Positions 45,718 to 57,302 are shown, counted from the stretch's first letter. The stretch: DNA of 64,000 nt from Hysterangium stoloniferum (GCA_015178975.1 WHVD01000290.1:1-64000), one strand, 5' to 3'. A program made the numbers and translations. The notes: generated by a model not told the origin, from the letters alone.

Positions 45718-47146
45718 TGTTCGATGACAGCGTAAGGAAAACGGACAAGGTTTATGTACAATGACTAAGCTACTGTAAAGTACGAAATAGCCGAGCGTAA
45801 AACGCATCAATGGCTTGCAATACAACGTAATCTAACACGCCCACTTTGCAAGTCATTGAAGTGTGCAGTAAGACCATACACACGAAAAATGAGAAATAAA
45901 CCAGTTTTAACACAAAATATTGCGCCCACTCGACGCAAAACCCATCCGAAAATTGACACGAAAAAACCCGCTGCACCCACTAGACGCAGAATCCACTCGA
46001 AATTTTTGAGAAACCCGCTGCGCCCACTAGACGCAATATTCGTCTGGTACATTTGGCGTCGAACCGAACCTCAGAGCATCCTCGCTCTTAGAACGTGTTC
46101 CCCCAACCTCCCAGATTACAAACAAATGCTGGACCTTGGAGCTCTACCCGCAACTCCTAGTCCACGCAATAATTTCAAGTGCGTAAAATATAAGCACTCC
46201 CTGCACTATCAGTGGGGATCTCCTGGTTTTCGGTAGGTAATCCACTTGAAGACGAAACAACCGGCCTCGGCGCGGGACAAAAACGCGCAATGTGACCTTC
46301 GCCGTTGCATCTATAGCAATTCTTCGGCTGTCGCATATTTGGTGAGTCAACTTTCATTTTCATGGCAATTTGACTCTCATTTTCTTTCCGCCCTTTTAGA
46401 TGGCTTTCTTCTTCTACCAGCGCCGCGGAAATTTCTTCGACTGTAAGTGATCCCACACGCTGCATAAGAGCAGTTGCTACCGCACCAAATTCCGGAGCCA
46501 AACAATAGATGAGGACATCCGGCACATCCTCATCACGTAACTCGACTCCAATCGCTCGAAGCTGCGAAGCCAGAGTCAAAATGCCATGGACATATTCCAT
46601 CACTGGATTTTTGACATCGTGCTGGTACATATAGAGCTGGCGTTTCAACGAAATCCGATTGGCCCGATTATTTGCCTGATAGATTTTTGCAAGCGCTTGC
46701 CATGCCTCTGGTCCAGTGGTGCAATCCCGAATATACGATTGTTGGCTTGACGCAATTGTCAATCCAATTGCCGTGTAACCATCCTCCGAATGCTTTGCCC
46801 AATCCAAATACTCCTTGCTATTCTCATCCTTAGGTGCCTTTGTTCCACCATTAACAACACTCCATGATCCAGCACGCCGCAAAACCATTGACAGTGAAAA
46901 CTTCCATTCGTGGTAGTTATCACCCGAGAGTTTTGGGATACTCGCAAGTAAGGCGTTGATATTAGACATAAGATGATGAGATAGTATTAGTGTGACTTTT
47001 AAAGCAACGGGGCGGGGCCCATAACCTGTTCGATGACAGCGTAAGGAAAACGGACAAGGTTTATGTACAATGACTAAGCTACTGTAAAGTACGAAATAGC
47101 CGAGCGTAAAACGCATCAATGGCTTGCAATACAACGTAATCTAACA
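45718..47146 (-). mobile_element. Gag-only LTR retrotransposon (TR-GAG-like), 1429 bp, looks whole
   Basis: Two identical 120-bp LTRs (45718-45837 and 47027-47146), TG...CA, with TCTCT duplicated at 45713-45717 and 47147-47151. On the minus strand the primer site GGTTATGGGCCCCGCC follows the 5' LTR, then one Gag frame; no protease, integrase, reverse transcriptase or RNase H is present and there is no room for them. It must borrow these from a Copia element. Identical LTRs mean a very recent insertion. Between Gag and the 3' LTR lie three imperfect repeats of a CACCCACTAGACGCA unit (about 45925-46045). Confidence 0.9.
46175..46969 (-). CDS. Gag protein of the Gag-only element (CCHC zinc knuckle)
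   Basis: About 264 residues from the ATG at 46969 (MSNINALLASIPKLSGDNYH); the open frame extends upstream through the primer site into the LTR. Residues about 10-200 are a Copia-type Gag (LSGDNYHEWKFSLSMVLRRA; WQALAKIYQANNRANRISLK; MEYVHGILTLASQLRAIGVE). Near the end is a perfect CCHC knuckle, CYRCNGEGHIARFC, for RNA binding. It would form virus-like particles in the cytoplasm that package the element's RNA. It is only distantly like the Gag regions of Copia-1 and Copia-2 here, so its helper is probably elsewhere in the genome. Confidence 0.88.
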   Translation of the reverse strand: MSNINALLASIPKLSGDNYHEWKFSLSMVLRRAGSWSVVNGGTKAPKDENSKEYLDWAKHSEDGYTAIGLTIASSQQSYIRDCTTGPEAWQALAKIYQANNRANRISLKRQLYMYQHDVKNPVMEYVHGILTLASQLRAIGVELRDEDVPDVLIYCLAPEFGAVATALMQRVGSLTVEEISAALVEEESHLKGRKENESQIAMKMKVDSPNMRQPKNCYRCNGEGHIARFCPAPRPVVSSSSGLPTENQEIPTDSAGSAYILRT

Positions 47147-47450
47147 TCTCTTCGTCAGTAACTGAGATGTGAATATATGAATCACAGGGCAATGAGAGAT
47201 GCGTTCGCTGCCATTGCATCTAGCGCAGCGCTGCCAATGATTTGTCGTTTTGGCATTATCGCTACAAACACTCTTATGGCCGCCTTGGCTTGGCTAATAT
47301 ACATGTACGTAAATTGGATCAATGGCAGTGCGGTAATGATTACTTACCGTTCTTGCTGATTTGAAGATTACTCTACATTACGATTAAAAGTGGTGGCCGG
47401 CTACGGGCTCGGGTTGACATGGATGATACTGCAAGTTCAAGTTGCTTGAT

Positions 47451-48222
47451 AACACATAGTTGTCTGGTTGCGTGGCAAGTCGCTGTCGGCGGAGCGTCAG
47501 TCATGAAGTCATAGATACGATTGTCTATTCATTGAACTAGTACTTGAATATCATGGAACGAGAACTCCCCACTTTGTGACGAGCGACGAGTGCTGAAAGG
47601 GTGGACCCTAAAATATCAGTGAGAGGGATTGCCCTCAGACGTTTGAAAACTGAAGGATTGGGAAGGATTTCTGGGTTTCCTTCGAAGAACGACGGCGATT
47701 TATCGAGTTGAAATCCTTCGAATATCCAGCATAATGTGAGGTCCGATCGACTTACGCCTGAGTCAAATCGATGATTGGTGGGATGGGGTGTAGGTCTTCT
47801 CACGAGAGATCGTGGAGATTGTTACTCATTGGGTAATTTGTGACAGGCTGATCGATCCTAAGAATACAAAAAGGTTACGTGAACAGGCATAAATAAAGCT
47901 AGATATACCATATTTATCATTATTAACATTGATTCACAACGACTGTTGGTTTATTCAAGGGTCGTGAGTCTGAATCGGCTGTAGACAATGAACTATATTA
48001 TCGTCGTGGATGGTCAACCCGTTCGGGAATCTAAAAGGACTCGGAGAAAGTCCTACAAGTCCATCGGATCACAGATCCATTGCAAACAGGTACTTCGAAG
48101 ATCCAGGCCCGGGAAACTTCCCTATATCAGGAAGCAGAACACCAGATGGCACATAGGGGTGTGAGATACCACTTATCTACGACTCCGTTGGTTGTTTCAC
48201 AACTTGATTCGACCAAAGCTAC
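47451..48222. repeat. Spacer upstream of MFS copy I (parts of blocks V and U)
   Basis: Block V stops at AGTGAGAGGGATTG (about 47630) and joins straight to the middle of block U (CCCTCAGACGTTTGAAAACTG), so about 800 bp present between copies C and D are deleted here. The promoter-proximal block follows to 48222. No gene. Confidence 0.65.
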
Positions 48223-50287
48223 ATGGCTGAACGAGCTCCCCTTCTTGACGAACATGCTTACTCCACGGAGTCACAAGCTGATAAGGTCTATGACCGTTTT
48301 ACGCCTACTCATAAACGTTTGATTACCTGTTTGGTCGCCATGGCTGGGGCGATGGAATGTGAGTGACCAAGCTAGATACAAGTTTTAGACTATACTATTA
48401 CCCACAGCCATCGTAATGGGGTCTTTTATACCCTGCGTACCAGCAGTTGCTAAAGACTTTAACACTACGGGTGTTGTCATCAAGTAAATAATCCCCTTTA
48501 ATCTTTTCCATCACTCAACACGCACAGTAATGTCATCGGGCTGGCCAAAATTGTGTTAGTTGTAGGAACCTTGATCTCGGCTCCTTACGCTAGTTTCTGT
48601 TCGTTTTTACCGTTTGAAATCTTTTCTTCTAAGGACAAACTACATGACATTTCATAGACGGTCGTCGGCCCTTATATTTAGTTTCCCTGCCAAATACGTT
48701 CATTGGAGGGCTCCTTTGTGCCAGTGCAAGCAATGTGCCTCAGCTGCTTGTTGGACGCGGTTTTCAATCCATTGGGGCAGCATGGTCTGTTGAGTTTCTC
48801 TTCTTGCATGGGGGCTCTCATTCAGTTGAGGGATGCGATCAGCATCTCGTCAATTGGGGCAAATGTTATCTCTGATCTTTACAAGCTGGAAGAACGAGGA
48901 ACAGCTATTGGTATTTTCTATGGGGTATGCAAATACTTTTATGCAACAAAGTGCGGCTGACTTGTACCCCCCGGCGCAGGCGACTCAGTTTGGACATCTA
49001 ATTGCTCCAGTGCTTGGGGGGTCGTTAGCGACATATTCATCTTGGCGCGTGGTGCCTCTCGGCACAGCGATAATAGCATTGATCAATTTTGTAATTGTTG
49101 TTCTATTCCTTCCTGAAACGAGCCATCCAGGTATGAGAGGAATCGAAAAGATTCGCATGGCCGAGAATCTGCGGCAAGATCCCTCTGTTCAAGGCGACAG
49201 GACAGGCTGGAGATTTATATTGTTGAATCCGCTTCGGATATTCCTTCTGTTGAAGAATTACATTCTTGTCACTGTGGTAAATATGTCTGCTTATATGTTC
49301 ACTCCAAAGCTAATTCACACCAACAGTCTCTAACTGTATCGTTTGCAACAGTAGGATATCACGGTAAGCAAACTCTCCAAAATAACCCCACGCCAAAATG
49401 ATATGCTTTATCTAGGGGTCATGACTCCTTTGTCTTACACGCTTGTAAAGACATATTAGAACACTATTGTGCCCCACTGATTGTTAATATCGTCCGTACA
49501 TACAGGGCCCACGATACGGGATGACCAGCCCCTATTTGATTGGACTATGTTTCTTGCCTGCTGGATTTGGTGACATCGGTGAATTTCAGTTGAAAGTTTC
49601 GAGGAAATTGATATCTCATAGAGTACCATTACTGTAGCTGGGCCTCTAATTGCTGGCCGCCTAGCTGACATTGCTATTATCAGAGGGCGTGCACGGCGTC
49701 AAGGGAAATGGTTTCCTGAGGATCGTCTTCTAGCAGCGATTCCAGCCTTGTTGTTCTTCATGCCGTGCGCTTTGATAACGCTGGGATTGTCCATTGCTTT
49801 TATACCTGGAAAAGTCGGCTTAACAATTAGCCTTATTTGTATATTTTTCAATGCGATGGGAGTGCGTCAATCCGGCTGTCAATCTACTAAATATTGATTT
49901 TAACGTTACTTCTACTCGCCAAGCTTCACTCGGTTATAGGCCCATGTTCGACATATCTTGTCGATCTGTTTCCTTCGCAAGGCGCAGAATTTTTGGCAGT
50001 CGTGATGTAATCATTTCGTTTATGTTTTTGTCTCTTCGTCCGTAACTGGGAGTATGAATCGCAGGGGAACAAGATATGCGTTCAATGCCATTACTACTAT
50101 GGTCATACTGCCAATAATTCACCAATTTGGCATTATCACGACAAACACTACTATGGCCGTCTTGGTTTGGCTGGGATGCATGTACGTAAATTGTATGATT
50201 TTCAAGTAATAAGGATTGCTTACTATTCTGCCGGTTTGAAGACTACTCTACGTTACGATTAGAAATGGTGACCGACTACGGGCTTGA
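48223..50287 (+). CDS. MFS transporter, DHA1/TPO-like (copy I, intact, short tail)
   Basis: Same exon plan as copy G and nearly the same sequence (MAERAPLLDEHAYSTESQAD, then DRFTPTHKRLITCL; GRRPLYLVSLPNTF; KLEERGTAIGIFYG; WFPEDRLLAAIPALL). All splice sites hold and the frame is open to exon 12, where the Trp codon of RLRAWVNTDG is TGA, ending the protein at RLRA, 461 residues. Only the last 17 or so cytoplasmic residues are lost, after the final helix, so function may be kept. This copy is followed by the complete OPA3 gene, the intact unit of the array. Confidence 0.8.
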
Positions 50288-51192
50288 GTTAACACGGATG
50301 GTGCTGCACTTCAAGCTCCGTTATGATGCATGGGAAGTAGCTGTCGGGGTATGATTGGTCATGAAGAGATACGACTGTCGATTCATTTTACTAGTACTTG
50401 AATATCAAGGGAGGAGGCCTACCCGCTTTGCGCCGAGTGCTGAGATGGAGAATCGTCAGTGAAAATTATATCATTGGCAATTTGACAAGAATTACTTACT
50501 GTTTTCCACGTTACGATTGGGAATGATTAACAACTACCAGGGGTTGGGGTTGACGTGAATTATACTGCAGTTCAACACTTGTTATAAGGCATAGGTTCTG
50601 GTTCAGTGTAAAATTACTTTCGGGCACCGTTTGAGATTTTTTTGTATTGAGAATGGAGGCCCCGTGAGCGTACTCTTCACTCCCTCAGATGTTTAAAACT
50701 CACAGATCAAGAACGGAGAACAATCGACCATTATATCGAGCCTCTGTAACGAAAATAAAAGAAAACTCTTCTATGCAAGGACTACCGGGTTAGGTATTTG
50801 TGATCTTGTCCAGAGCCGTAGCTAAGTTGTGCAGAAGTTGTTATAGAAGACGGCGCTGACAATGGAGACTGCGAAATACCTGGACAGAAGCGCCGGACAC
50901 ATTGCCCCCAGACAAAAAGTCCCAGATCTTGAACAGACAAAGGATCGTAATTTATACGATTGATAGACGTGTGATAAGAGGGAGAACTTTAAATAGTGCG
51001 ATACATACCTCGGTCTTGCCTTCACATATGCGGGCCGTGACACCGCGTACTCTGTCACGATGCCTGTGCCGTTCCGAGACGTATGCGCTTAGGTCAAACG
51101 ATAGCTGAATTCTTCAACTTTCCAAATAGGAACTGCTGCCATATATCTTTCACTATATAATATACTATCTAGAGTAGACCCCTCACATACAC
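50288..51192. other. Complete MFS-OPA3 spacer
   Basis: The uninterrupted version of the spacer seen in pieces after copies D and G and before the OPA3 fragments. It holds the OPA3 promoter region; a TTTAAATAGTGCGATACAT segment at about 50990 could be a core promoter. No other gene. Confidence 0.6.
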
Positions 51193-52189
51193 ATGGCGAC
51201 CGTCAAACTCGCAACGCTAGCAATCCGAGTGAGTACTTGCTCGAATGAATACGTCCAATAAGCCCCGACAAGGAGACGGTAGACTATAGCCAAACCTATC
51301 AGTGCCAAGCTAAAGCAACAAGCACGAGAGTACGTCACTACGTTTCCAATATGTAATTGATATATTTTCCCGCCATTTAAATGTTCTCTTTTTTTCACAA
51401 GACACCCCGCATTCCGCCACATATGTGTCCGCCTCGCCCAAAGCATGTACCGCACGGAGATGAGATGGGGAACGACGCTTTTAGGACAGACACCCAAGGC
51501 TGTGAAGCCCCTGAGCGAGGCCAAGTGCGTATGCGTTCTTAACGTTCCTCCTCACGATATGCCAAACTAATGTCCTAATGTCCCCCCCCCCCCCCCCCCC
51601 GCTGCATTGTCATATCACAGAGCGATCGACAACGGCGCGAACTTCATAGCCGAATCATTCCTCTTCGCCGTAGCCGCGTCACTCATAATGGCAGAAACAT
51701 GGCGGAGCTCGCATAAAGAGTCGAAGCGCCGAGAAGGCGTCGCGGACCAGCTGGAAGACCTATCGACGAAGGTCGGTCAGTTGGAGGAGAGTTTGACGAG
51801 TGTTCAGACGGCTTTGGAGGAGCGGATGAGGGAGGAACGAGGGCGGTTAGTTTTGGCGTGTTTTTTATTTATTCTTGTTTCTTGTTCTTCCCCCCTCCGT
51901 TTTTTTTTTTCTTTATTTTTGGGTATTTTTTGGGTACGTGAGTTCACATCGATCATCTCGCAGGTCGGACGAGTTGGCGAGGATATTGGAGAATATTGTG
52001 AATATAGGGCTGCGGGGTGGATGGGTCGCGTTCCAGGATACACCACTTAGAATTCCCCACATTGAGGTACGGCATTCGAACGAATCTGAAATGGATACGG
52101 ACATGGTTATAGACATCTCGCATCGCACATTACAACCGCCAGAAAGTACCCAGGAAGGTAACGAAGAGGAACGGGAACAAGAACGATGA
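51193..52189 (+). CDS. OPA3-like protein (complete)
   Basis: Five exons: 51193-51228, 51283-51329, 51402-51524, 51621-51845 and 51964-52189, 218 residues, all phases agree. Family marks: MATVKLATLAIRTIAKPIS at the N-terminus, then ICVRLAQSMYRTEMRWGTTL, LSEAKAIDNGANFIAESFLF with a membrane-like AVAASLIMAETWR, and a C-terminal coiled coil (QLEDLSTKVGQLEESL). OPA3 proteins associate with mitochondrial membranes; the fungal role is poorly known. The tail after residue 145 (ELARILENIVNIGLRGG...EEEREQER) is longer than in typical OPA3 proteins. Intron 3 holds a run of about 18 C. The only complete OPA3 copy in the array. Confidence 0.88.
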
Positions 52190-52299
52190 GGATGAGAATG
52201 ATATTTATTATTGTATAGATACAGCCACAATAGTCATGGGCAAGTGATAATAACAAATGACGGCCTATTGATGCAAAAATGCAGGTGATACAAAGCTAA

Positions 52300-55283
52300 C
52301 TATCTAATGCCAATGCAAGTGGGGGGGAAATAAATAAATACCCTCACTCTACTGCACACAACACCTCGCAAACGCCGCAACAACCCCCTCCCAACAGTTC
52401 CGTCCCCGTCCCCTCCCCCTTCCCCCTCCCCAAACTTGATAGGCCCACCCAGCCTCGTAATAGTAACACTATACTCCACCTCCCCCCGCGCCGGAACATC
52501 ATACCACCATTTCAAATACTGCCCCTCAACTTCCGTACGGCCGTGGCTCACTTCGACGTGGACATCCAACGACGACCGTGCAGCCAGGGCGAGTGTGGAT
52601 GTCGCCGATATATAGCTGGACACGGGGCTCTCAAAGTCGATGTCGTCGATGTCGGGGTCGGTGGGCGTATTGCTGCCCAGGTCTTGGTCTTGCCCATCGT
52701 AATCGCCATCTGCACCCACCCCCCGGTGTTGCATCATCGACCGCGCCACAAGACTCTGCGATGCATAATGCACCAAAGGAAGGAATATCTCCGTCGGCAT
52801 CACATCCGGGGGGTCCTTCCACTCCCCCAGGCCCTGGGCAGCGTGACCGTGATCGTGGTGGGCGTCCGCGTCCGCGTGATCAAGGTAATGCGTATCTTCA
52901 TGCCCATCCTCGCAGCGCCTCTCCCTCTGCGGCTTCATGAGTCCGTCTTCCGGGGTGACCCGCACGGTCAGCGTAAACCGCGCCTTCTTAATATCAAATT
53001 CCATATGCACCGGGACACCCACCGTCGCGACGGGGTACGGCCTCGAGAACGCAGGGACCGCACGCCCGCCGTCGAGTACGAAGTCAAGGGGGTTGTCCCA
53101 GGCCGACAGTGAGGTCGGCGCCGCGGCTTCGCCCTCCCGTGCTGGACCAAGAGTCGCGAGTGACAACGTCGACGTGCTCTTCTTCCCCGCCGCCGCCACC
53201 GCCGCCATGTTCTTCCCAGGCCGAGCAAACGAAAACGGCGACCGCAACTCCGGCCTCAAAAGCGTCGCAGCGGACGACGACGCACTCGGGACATTCCGCT
53301 CCCTGCCCCTCGGCAACCGTAACCGCAACGCGGCCTGCGCCGGCGCCCGCACCATCGCCATCGCCATAATCCTCCACTGTCCCAAATCATCCGGACTCCA
53401 CAGGCTCAAATCCTCCATGTTCCAGCCGTCCCCAAACGCATGGGTATGATCCGGACAATACGTCCACACGGTCCAATTAATGCAATTCGGCCCATCAGCA
53501 GCATTCAGACTCGCATCAAGCGCTTTCTGCTGATTTCTGAAGTCCCCTGTGTGTTTCCCATTGTCCGTATACCCATACGAACGCTTCCCGTCCATATCGA
53601 ATGGGGTGCCGATCTCCCCTATTAACGTAGGATACGCGCCGATGAGCTCCGTGTCTTTCTTGAGTATACCAAGCTGTTCTTGGATACATTTCCGGATGGC
53701 CGGTTCACCGATTCTGATCCCTTGCAGCATCCATTTGTACTTCCCGCGTAGAATACCTAGTGCGTCCGCGTTGAACCAGTTCCAGTGGCGTGTAACGAGC
53801 GTTAGGCCGTCGTAGTAGTGTCCCGAGTAACATGCCCGTCCGCGGAGGTCGTCCTTTTCGTCCAGCGGGGGCGGTTCCACGAATACGGGGGGCTGGACGA
53901 AATGGATTGCTTCGGGGTGGGATTGGCGTATGCGCTGGACATACTTTCGCCAGTGTGCCTTCCAGTATGTTTCAACGAACGAGACGGGTTCGTTTGGCCG
54001 TGCGGGTGATGATGCGAAATAGAAGGGATTTGTAAATTCCGAGGCGTGGACGTCCCACACGCCGTGCTGTGCCCATACGCACGTCCCGAGCTTCCACTCC
54101 GGACCACGTGTCCAACCCCATCGCGTGTTCAGGCCGTCCTTTTCGACGTCGGGATCTAGCCATATCTTGCGCCCCTTCGGATCAACGATGACATCCCCGT
54201 CCCGTCGCGGCCCAATCGCAGTAAACTTCCAATTCTCCAACGTCTGTTTCTGGCCCATCCCAAGACGCAGCGACTGGATAATCGCCGGCTGCGTGCCCTT
54301 CTTCAGCGTCGCATTGTGTGTCGTCTCCGCATTTGCCAAGTCGGGATTGCCGCAAAAGCCCTCAAAAGGCTCGTTGATACTATCCCAGCCAATAACACAC
54401 GCGTCCAACAAGTCGCCCGCGTCGCGAATGCGGTCGGCAAGATGGCCAAAGGCGGTGAAAAAATGATGTTCGAGATAGTCCTGGATGTTGACACCATCAA
54501 TCACGCATTTCGGCGCAAAGTCGCGCCCGGCAAAGAAGAGGGTGAATACGGTTTGGGCGGCGAGCCGGCCGTAGTTGGTTGACCAGAGCATGGCAGGGAG
54601 TGAGGCGGGGTCGGGGAACTGGGCTGTGGGGTATTCGCAGTGGACTATGGCAGATTGGGTGGCTGTCATGTGGCGGGGGTTTATACCGCAGGCTATTAGA
54701 GTCCAATAGGGTGCGCCTGAACCGCCGGTGAAGCGAGACCACTTGAGAGATGTTAGAGAGGGGTTTGATTAGATGGAGCTAATCGCGACGTACGATATCT
54801 TGGTGGGGGTCGATGAAGACTTTGAAACCGTATTCTGCGCATTTTCGCAGGACACGAACGGTGTAGTCCATGAATTCAAAATCATACTTTCCTCTCTGGG
54901 GGCGTTAGATCCTCGAAATAAAGAGCGCAGCGCAAGAGTGTAACTCACGGACCCTCGTGTTCCAAGGCCTCCCAAGTGACGACATACCTAAGCATGTTGA
55001 ACCCCCACGCCTTCAGCCTCGCTAAATGCACATCGGCAGAGCCATCCTCCAAGTTCAACGGCCGGCCAATAAACTGCTTTCCGCCGGCCTCCGCATCTTC
55101 CCAGAAGTTTTCAAGAACTTGCGTCTGCGAGCCCGCGGGTGTCTTTGAGGATCCAGACAAGTTCACACCTCGAAGCAGGAGCGTCCGGCCATGCGAATCA
55201 ACAAAGTTGGAGCAGGTAGTGTGTATATAGTAATCTGGAGTAGAGGTTCCTGTTGCTGGCGATATCGAGGGAACTCGAGGCAT
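52300..55283 (-). CDS. GH5 subfamily 12-like steryl-glucosidase / glucosylceramidase
   Basis: Three exons on the minus strand: 55283-54949, 54893-54794 and 54741-52300, phases agree, 958 residues. The N-terminal (beta/alpha)8 barrel has DSHGRTLLLRGVNLSGSSK, FKVFIDPHQDIWSRFTGGSG, the acid/base Glu in WDSINEP (about residue 269) and the nucleophile Glu in GEIGTPFDMD (about 521). These match fungal EGCrP2/Sgl1-type enzymes, which release glucose from ergosteryl glucoside or glucosylceramide. No signal peptide is evident, as expected for the intracellular type. After residue about 620 come Ala/Ser-rich and His/Asp-rich low-complexity parts and a beta-sandwich-like end (VEYSVTITRLGG). It is longer than relatives I know, so an unseen intron in the GC-rich end is possible. 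Confidence 0.88.
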
Positions 55284-55882
55284 AAGAGAGCGGGCTGGCG
55301 AAGAATGGAGGGAAACGAGTGGGCCAGTCTCGGTTCCAAATTATGCGTTAACATCGTCCCACTCTTGCTTGGACACATATGCGCCCACAGGTTATATCAT
55401 TCTTCAGCATCAGCCCTGGCTTAAATAAATATTTTGCTTATCAACGTGGTCGCCAAGAGTGACACTGCCCAGGGTCGGTGAAATAGGCATGTGCAGCCTG
55501 AGTGACTGGGCCTGAAATCTCTAATCGCCATCTATATACTATCTAGTTTGGTATATTTTCGGCTGCTATCGAGGCATATACTGATCAGATGTTTGGATGA
55601 GGACTATACATAACTCGCGGAGGAGCGGCGAAAAGTCTCAAGAACCTCAAAGAACTATAATAACAATTGTCGGTGATATTCTAATTGTTGAACGCTCCCA
55701 ACCGGTTGGATTGAGACAACCGGCTTTCACCCAAAACTTCCATTTTTTTTTTCAAACTATACATAGCACACAATGTCTATCGTGATGTGTGGGGGATATT
55801 GACTTGTTTACTAGTACAAGTCCTGAGACAATACAGCCAAGATAATAAATAGATGAAAAAACACAGCATCATTCCGATTCTT
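55284..55882. other. Intergenic region between the GH5 and DUF4436 genes
   Basis: Upstream of the GH5 start and downstream of the DUF4436 stop. No gene seen. TAAATAAATATTTTGC at about 55420 is AT-rich and could belong to the GH5 promoter. A 62-codon open stretch at 55597 looks like chance. Confidence 0.5.
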
Positions 55883-57246
55883 TTACTCGTTTAAGTTTGT
55901 GGCATGTGCTGGATTTAGGCTGACCCCAACGAGTAGAATAATGGAACATACGGCGACAATAATCATCTGCATAAATAATCCAAGCACGTCTGCTCCTGGG
56001 TGAGAATAAGACGAAAAATATGCGCCGCTCTGCTTACCTATAAGCCGACCTAGTAGATTGATCAAAGAGTGAGAAAATAGTTACCCCGCCAGAGACAACT
56101 CACCGAACGGTGGCGAGTCTACGAAGAGCCCTCGAAGTGCAGGTAGGGTCAGAATCACCGTCACTGGCAAAATGAGGATGCCTTCGCCTATCGTCGTATT
56201 TGTAGAAACCAGAGCCGTGACTGTGATATAGGTCACCATCAACGTGAGTGCCCAGTTGACAGTGTAAAGCATCATCACGAATATGATTGATATTGTTGTT
56301 CTCCGAAGATCGAGATGCATGAAACGGGATTCTACGAGTGCACCGTTAAAGTGCGACAGTGTCGCGTAATCATAAGAGAAAGGTGCGAAGTTAGTGGAGA
56401 AGTCAGTCATGGCCATTTGAGCGACCGCGAGAGAATTGTTGGTATCTGGATTGACGGCATATGCAGAGCTGGTTAATTGAAATAGCTCAAATGGATATAA
56501 ATATTGCTGATCAAAATATCGACGTATGTTACCGAGCTTCAGTTCTTGCGTATAGACATTTAAAAGATGTGTCATCTGAAACTCATTCGTAGCTTGTGAG
56601 CTGGCAGAGACATTGTGAATTTACGACACAAACACCTTGTTAGGCAGAGATACCTACTATTGAAGTGTAGAGGTATTCTCAGCCAATAGCAGGTTAGATT
56701 TAGGATCATACATAATGGTGGGAGCCCTTATCAAATATCGTAAGACTTAGGAAAGTAGCATCAGCAAAAAAAAAGTATACCGATCGATATAAATATTCGC
56801 TGCGACGTTGAGCGGACCACAATTCGGAGAGTGGTCGAAAAGTCCGGCGGACTCTGATTTGAAACTACCGCAACCACCAACAAGCCATGAAACCGAAATA
56901 GTGCGGTCGTCTACTTTGATTTGATATATGTGCCCTATTAGAAGCACCTGGCCAAATGAAACTGATTGAGCCATTCGGAATGGTCATAACCCAGTCAACA
57001 AAATAACAGGCTGCATACCCCTTCTATACCGTCGTCCAGGCTCGCGATAAACCTTATATCAGTTGTTCCAGCATTATTTACCCCTAGTAGAATTGCGAGT
57101 CCCGATATTATTACAGCGAGAACACATGTTGCAAAAGTGGATTTGACGTTGTGTTTACGGATGAATTTCTTGAAGAGTTCTAGCCGTCGATCATGTCGTT
57201 TTTGCGCTGGGCGTGGTCGTGATCCTTGGTCGATCTCTAAAGCCAT
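55883..57246 (-). CDS. DUF4436-like membrane protein
   Basis: A spliced minus-strand gene. The first exon from ATG 57246 has a cytoplasmic basic part and helix 1 (TFATCVLAVIISGLAILLGV). Later exons encode an extracytoplasmic part (GHIYQIKVDDRTISVSW; MYDPKSNLLLAENTSTL; YPFELFQL), then three C-terminal helices (IIFVMMLYTVNWALTLMV; GILILPVTVILTLPALRGLF; DVLGLFMQMIIVAVCSIILL) to the stop at 55883. One N-terminal and several C-terminal helices around a beta-rich domain is the plan of fungal DUF4436 proteins. I could place most introns (about 60-90 nt), but the first junction near 57017 and one near 56580 did not join cleanly in phase, so the exact model, or whether the gene is whole, is open. Function unknown. 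Confidence 0.65.
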
Positions 57247-57302
57247 GAGTTCGACGGGGAGCAGGTGCTTGTACAAGTAGACCTTGTGCAAACCAAGCCA
57301 GG

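Larger units (their letters stand above)
44312..47450 (+). pseudogene. MFS transporter 3' half (copy H), joined to OPA3 and twice interrupted
   Basis: Starts in exon 5 at TCTTGGCACGTGGTGCAACT, the same junction as copy E. Exons 5-9 follow (with a deletion in exon 5 after TGWRF-equivalent codons and others), then exon 10 is split by a solo LTR (45215-45642), and the intron after exon 10 holds a complete Gag-only LTR element (45718-47146). Exons 11-12 lie at about 47185-47450. Closest to C and E. Confidence 0.87.

Noticed and set aside
52543-54466. Long plus-strand open frames opposite the GH5 gene
   Set aside because: GC-rich coding DNA gives open antisense frames by codon bias; the minus strand has the enzyme's motifs and catalytic residues.
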